In this document: piece after piece, positions 12,823 through 15,750 of the stretch
Layout: every line of letters begins with the position of its first letter
Numbering within the stretch: the stretch's first letter is position 1
From: Emcibacter sp.
GTDB taxonomy: Bacteria; Pseudomonadota; Alphaproteobacteria; Sphingomonadales; Emcibacteraceae
Assembly: GCA_027019205.1 (NCBI GenBank)
Contig: JALUWZ010000055.1
Span: 1 to 15,750, forward strand
DNA: 15,750 bases
Direction: 5' to 3'
Notes under the pieces: model-generated
Database searches by the model: none
Seen by the model: only the letters and a program-made list of their open reading frames with translations
What the model was told of the DNA's origin: nothing
Made by a program: the position numbers and the translations under genes

Positions 12823-14464
12823 ACAGATCAGACAGTCGGTCATTGGTGAAGGACGGCTGTTCCCGACCCCCTTCGGCCTGAAACCGCTGATTTATGCCGA
12901 CTATACCGCCTCGGGCCGCTCCCTGACCTTTATTGAGGATTATATCAGGGACAGCGTGATGCCCTTTTACGCCAACACCCATTCGGAGGCCTCGGCCACC
13001 GGGCGGCAGACCACCGCATTTCGCGAACAGGCCCGGGGGCTGATCCGGCAGTCCGTCGGGGCGGGGGAGGATGACGCGGTAATCTTCTGCGGCTCCGGTG
13101 CGACCTCGGCCATCCAGAAAATGGTGGAAATTCTCAATATCCGTATTCCGGCAGGTCTTGAGGATAAATATCACCTGTCGGCCCATATGGCCGAAAATGA
13201 CAGACCAGTGATTTTTATCGGCCCCTATGAGCATCATTCCAACGAACTGGCGTGGCGCGAGAGCATTGCCGATGTTGTCACTATCCCGCTGGATAAAGAC
13301 GGCGCGATTGATCAGATGTCTCTTCGGGCGGAACTTGAGACATATGCTGACCGCCACACCAAAATTGGCAGCTTTTCCGCCGCCTCCAACGTCACCGGCC
13401 TGTTGAGCGATGTCGCCGCCATCACGCGGATTTTACACGAAAAGGGGGCGCTGGCCTTCTGGGACTATGCGGCAGCCGGACCCTATGTTGATATAGATGT
13501 GAGGGGTCATAATCTGGACGGGCTTTACCTCTCGCCCCACAAATTTATCGGCGGGCCGGGCACCCCGGGCGTGCTGGTGATCAGGCGCCATCTGCTGCTC
13601 AACCGGGTGCCAAGCATTCCGGGCGGTGGCACGGTATCCTATGTCTCGCCGGAAGATCACCGCTATAATCCGCCGGGCGAACATCGCGAAGAGGGTGGCA
13701 CCCCGGCCATCATCGAATCGATTCGCGCCGGTCTGGTTTTCCAGCTCAAGGATGCGGTCGGGGCGGATGTGATTGAGCATCGGGAACAGGTGATGACAGA
13801 GCGCGCCATCAGCCGCTGGTCACGCAATCCGGCAATAAAAATCCTTGGCAATCCGTCGGCCCGGCGGCTGTCAATCCTGTCCTTTCTGATCATGCGGCAG
13901 GGCAAGCCGCTGCATTTCGGCTTTGTCGATGCGCTGATCAATGACCTGTTCGGCATTCAACTGCGCGGCGGCTGTTCCTGCGCCGGGCCATATGGCCATG
14001 AATTGCTTAATATCGACATGGCCCACAGCCGGGCGATTGCCGAAGCGGTGGAGGACGGCCATCTGGTCCTGAAACCGGGCTGGGTGCGGCTTAATTTCAA
14101 TTACTTCATTGATCAGGAGACGTTTGACTATATCCTCGGCGCCGTGGAGCTGATCGCCGAATATGGCTGGAAGCTGCTGGGATCGTATATATATGACCCG
14201 GACCGCGCTATCTGGAGCTGTCGGACCGGACAGATACCGGCAATCCGCTCCCTGAATGGCATCAGCTTTGACGGCGGGAAATTCCAGCCGCCGGAAAACA
14301 GCCAACATGGCAAGCGGCGGCCTTTGCGGGACTATCTTGACCAGACCGGAAAATTCCTGCGGGAGGCAGAAGCTGACCTGACGGACCCACTCCCGCCGCT
14401 GCCGGAAAAATATGCGTCGTTGCGCTGGTTCACCCTGCCCGGCGATGCGCCTTCTGTTGCCTGA
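12788..14464 (+). CDS. Class V aminotransferase / cysteine-desulfurase-like PLP enzyme with C-terminal extension
   Basis: A 558-residue PLP enzyme of the SufS/selenocysteine-lyase superfamily. The PLP lysine is K252 in YLSPHKFIGGPGTPG. Asp226 in FWDYAAAGP contacts the PLP ring. GPYEHHSNELAWRE (145-158) holds the stacking His. RGGCSCAGPYGH (393-404) sits where desulfurases carry the catalytic Cys (Cys396 or Cys398). ADYTASGRSL (37-46) is the N-terminal substrate loop. The fold ends near residue 465; the remaining ~95 residues are an extension without a domain I recognise. The start is set at ATG 12788, with AGGTGA 7-8 nt upstream. A longer frame opens at a GTG (12707) but would overlap the regulator by 116 bp. 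The 35-bp overlap with the DecR-like gene implies coupled translation. The likely reaction is desulfuration or lysis of cysteine or a related amino acid, not proven. Confidence 0.85.
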   Translation: MTRQEKPAKLIEQIRQSVIGEGRLFPTPFGLKPLIYADYTASGRSLTFIEDYIRDSVMPFYANTHSEASATGRQTTAFREQARGLIRQSVGAGEDDAVIFCGSGATSAIQKMVEILNIRIPAGLEDKYHLSAHMAENDRPVIFIGPYEHHSNELAWRESIADVVTIPLDKDGAIDQMSLRAELETYADRHTKIGSFSAASNVTGLLSDVAAITRILHEKGALAFWDYAAAGPYVDIDVRGHNLDGLYLSPHKFIGGPGTPGVLVIRRHLLLNRVPSIPGGGTVSYVSPEDHRYNPPGEHREEGGTPAIIESIRAGLVFQLKDAVGADVIEHREQVMTERAISRWSRNPAIKILGNPSARRLSILSFLIMRQGKPLHFGFVDALINDLFGIQLRGGCSCAGPYGHELLNIDMAHSRAIAEAVEDGHLVLKPGWVRLNFNYFIDQETFDYILGAVELIAEYGWKLLGSYIYDPDRAIWSCRTGQIPAIRSLNGISFDGGKFQPPENSQHGKRRPLRDYLDQTGKFLREAEADLTDPLPPLPEKYASLRWFTLPGDAPSVA

Positions 14465-15749
14465 TCCAGTCGCGCACCACGTCCCGCAACATATCAACCG
14501 GCAGCGCCCCGTTGCCCAGCACTATGTCATGAAAGGCCCGCAGATCAAATTTTTCGCCGAGCGATTTTTCCGCTTCCCGGCGCAGGGCGGTGATGCTCAA
14601 CTCACCGATTTTATAAGCCAGCGCCTGCCCCGGCCAGGTGATATAGCGATCGACCTCGGTCGTGATATTATGCGGGCTGAGTGAGGTATTCTCCATCATA
14701 TAATCAATCGCCTGCTGACGCGACCAGCCCATGGCATGGATGCCGGTATCAACCACCAGACGACAGGCGCGCCACATTTCATAGGTCAGACGACCAAAAT
14801 TACTGTAGGGGTCCTTATAAAACCCGGCCTCCAGCCCGAGTCTTTCGGCATAAAGCGCCCAGCCCTCGACAAAGGCGGTGAAGTCGGCATATTTGCGGAA
14901 CATCGGCATATCCAGCTCTTTCTGAATGGCGATTTGCAGATGATGTCCCGGCACCGCCTCATGAAAGGTCAGGGCTTCCAGCGTATAGAGCGGGCGACTT
15001 TTCAGCAATGATGTATTGACATAATAATTCCCCGCCGTCTTGCCATCGCCATTGGACGGCATGTAATAGGCGGTGGTGGTTTTTTCGGCAATATCGGCAG
15101 GAATCTCCCGGATACCGTACGGATTACGCGGCAGGAAACCGAATAATTTCGGCAATTGGCCATCCATCCGCTTGGCAATCAGCGCCGCCTTTTCCAGCAA
15201 ATCCTCAGGCTCGGTCGTATAAAAGCGCGGGTCAGTTCGCAGGAAGGCAATAAATTCTTTAAATGTCCCCCTGAATTTGACCTGTTTGATGATTTTCATC
15301 ATTTCGCCCCGCAGACGCCTGACCTCGCTCAAACCCTTTGCGTGAATCTGCTCCGGGGTCATATCGGTCGTGGTAAATTTCCGGATCAGATAATCATAAT
15401 AGGACTTGCCGCCTTTGACGCTGCTGATCCCCGCCGTCTTGCGGCAGGCCGGGGCATAGACCTCCCTGTAGAATTTATAGAGCTTTCTATAGGCCGGAAT
15501 AACCTTGCCCCGGATCAGGGCCACGCCGCGTTTTGTGATCTCGGCGCGCTTTTCAGCCGGGATTCTGGCCGGAAAACGGGTGAAAGGCGCATAAAAGACG
15601 CTTTTCTTCACATCATCGACAATATGAGTCGAAATCGAGGTCTCATATCCCTTCATAGAGGTGCAATATTGGGTATATCCCCTGGCCACCGCCTCCCGCA
15701 GCACCGCAATATTCTCCTCATTGAAACGCGGATAATCGCCGAGCTGCCC
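14430..15749 (-). CDS. DUF885 family metallopeptidase-like protein (partial, N-terminus beyond right edge)
   Basis: The C-terminal ~440 residues of a DUF885 protein. The frame stays open through the right edge: before the GTG at 15704 it reads GQLGDYPRFNEENIA, typical of the internal family sequence, so the real start is outside. The key motif HEAVPGHH is encoded at 14963-14940 and resembles the zinc site of gluzincin-type metallopeptidases. VEGWALYAERLG just downstream could supply the third, acidic ligand. Other family stretches are SPHNITTEVDRYITWPGQALAYKIGE and LGNGALPVDML near the end. DUF885 proteins are usually ~580-610 residues and often exported; the signal peptide, if any, is outside the window. 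The substrate is probably peptides (inference). It is convergent with the class V aminotransferase, sharing 35 bp. Confidence 0.88.
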   Translation of the reverse strand, partial: GQLGDYPRFNEENIAVLREAVARGYTQYCTSMKGYETSISTHIVDDVKKSVFYAPFTRFPARIPAEKRAEITKRGVALIRGKVIPAYRKLYKFYREVYAPACRKTAGISSVKGGKSYYDYLIRKFTTTDMTPEQIHAKGLSEVRRLRGEMMKIIKQVKFRGTFKEFIAFLRTDPRFYTTEPEDLLEKAALIAKRMDGQLPKLFGFLPRNPYGIREIPADIAEKTTTAYYMPSNGDGKTAGNYYVNTSLLKSRPLYTLEALTFHEAVPGHHLQIAIQKELDMPMFRKYADFTAFVEGWALYAERLGLEAGFYKDPYSNFGRLTYEMWRACRLVVDTGIHAMGWSRQQAIDYMMENTSLSPHNITTEVDRYITWPGQALAYKIGELSITALRREAEKSLGEKFDLRAFHDIVLGNGALPVDMLRDVVRDWIRQQKAHRRAG

Positions 15750-15750
15750 G

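Noticed and set aside
1..15750. CRISPR array, insertion sequence, tRNA or prophage attachment site
   Set aside because: No regularly spaced repeats, transposase or integrase motifs, or tRNA-like sequences were seen on reading through both strands.

Overview
The window looks like an ordinary chromosomal stretch of a moderately GC-rich bacterium, most likely an alphaproteobacterium. This rests on the etfB-etfA-hydroxyacyl-CoA dehydrogenase order, the long PhnA-type protein, the DUF885 peptidase and the overall protein style. The genus cannot be read from the sequence. Coding density is high. Gaps are short and AT-rich, and there are no tRNA or rRNA genes, no transposases and no CRISPR repeats.

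Layout. (1) 1-1216, plus strand: the 3' end of an NhaC-type Na+/H+ antiporter, then a PhnA/YjdM-like zinc-ribbon protein. (2) 1208-5996, minus strand: in transcription order an FAD-binding dehydrogenase, an LLM-class (luciferase-like, RutA-resembling) flavin monooxygenase, an HpcH/HpaI-type aldolase and a fold-type-I aminotransferase. A coniferyl-aldehyde-dehydrogenase-like ALDH (6085-7530, plus) is divergent from them. Together these five genes look like a catabolic locus of unassigned substrate. Candidate promoters in front of the monooxygenase and the aldolase, and palindromes in two intergenic regions, suggest local regulation. (3) 7531-9318, plus: a lipoprotein with a transglutaminase-like domain plus TPR repeats, with a good sigma70-like promoter, then a MarR-family regulator. 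(4) 9332-11956, minus: etfB, etfA and a 3-hydroxybutyryl-CoA dehydrogenase, an electron-transfer and beta-oxidation unit. (5) 11957-12312: the only long non-coding gap, AT-rich with several inverted repeats. (6) 12313-14464, plus: an Lrp/AsnC-family regulator closely resembling E. coli DecR/CyuR (cysteine-responsive). It overlaps a class V aminotransferase / cysteine-desulfurase-like enzyme that carries an unusual C-terminal extension. (7) 14430-15750, minus: the C-terminal part of a DUF885 metallopeptidase-like protein running off the right edge, overlapping the previous gene tail-to-tail.

How they work together. The ETF subunits accept electrons from acyl-CoA and related flavin dehydrogenases, and the neighbouring dehydrogenase takes the next carbon-oxidation step. 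The regulator-desulfurase pair is best read as a cysteine-sensing and cysteine-processing module, which is inference from the regulator's resemblance. The five-gene oxidative locus combines desaturation or oxidation, flavin-dependent oxygenation, retro-aldol cleavage, aldehyde oxidation and transamination. It is the best candidate here for an undescribed pathway, although no substrate can be assigned from sequence alone.
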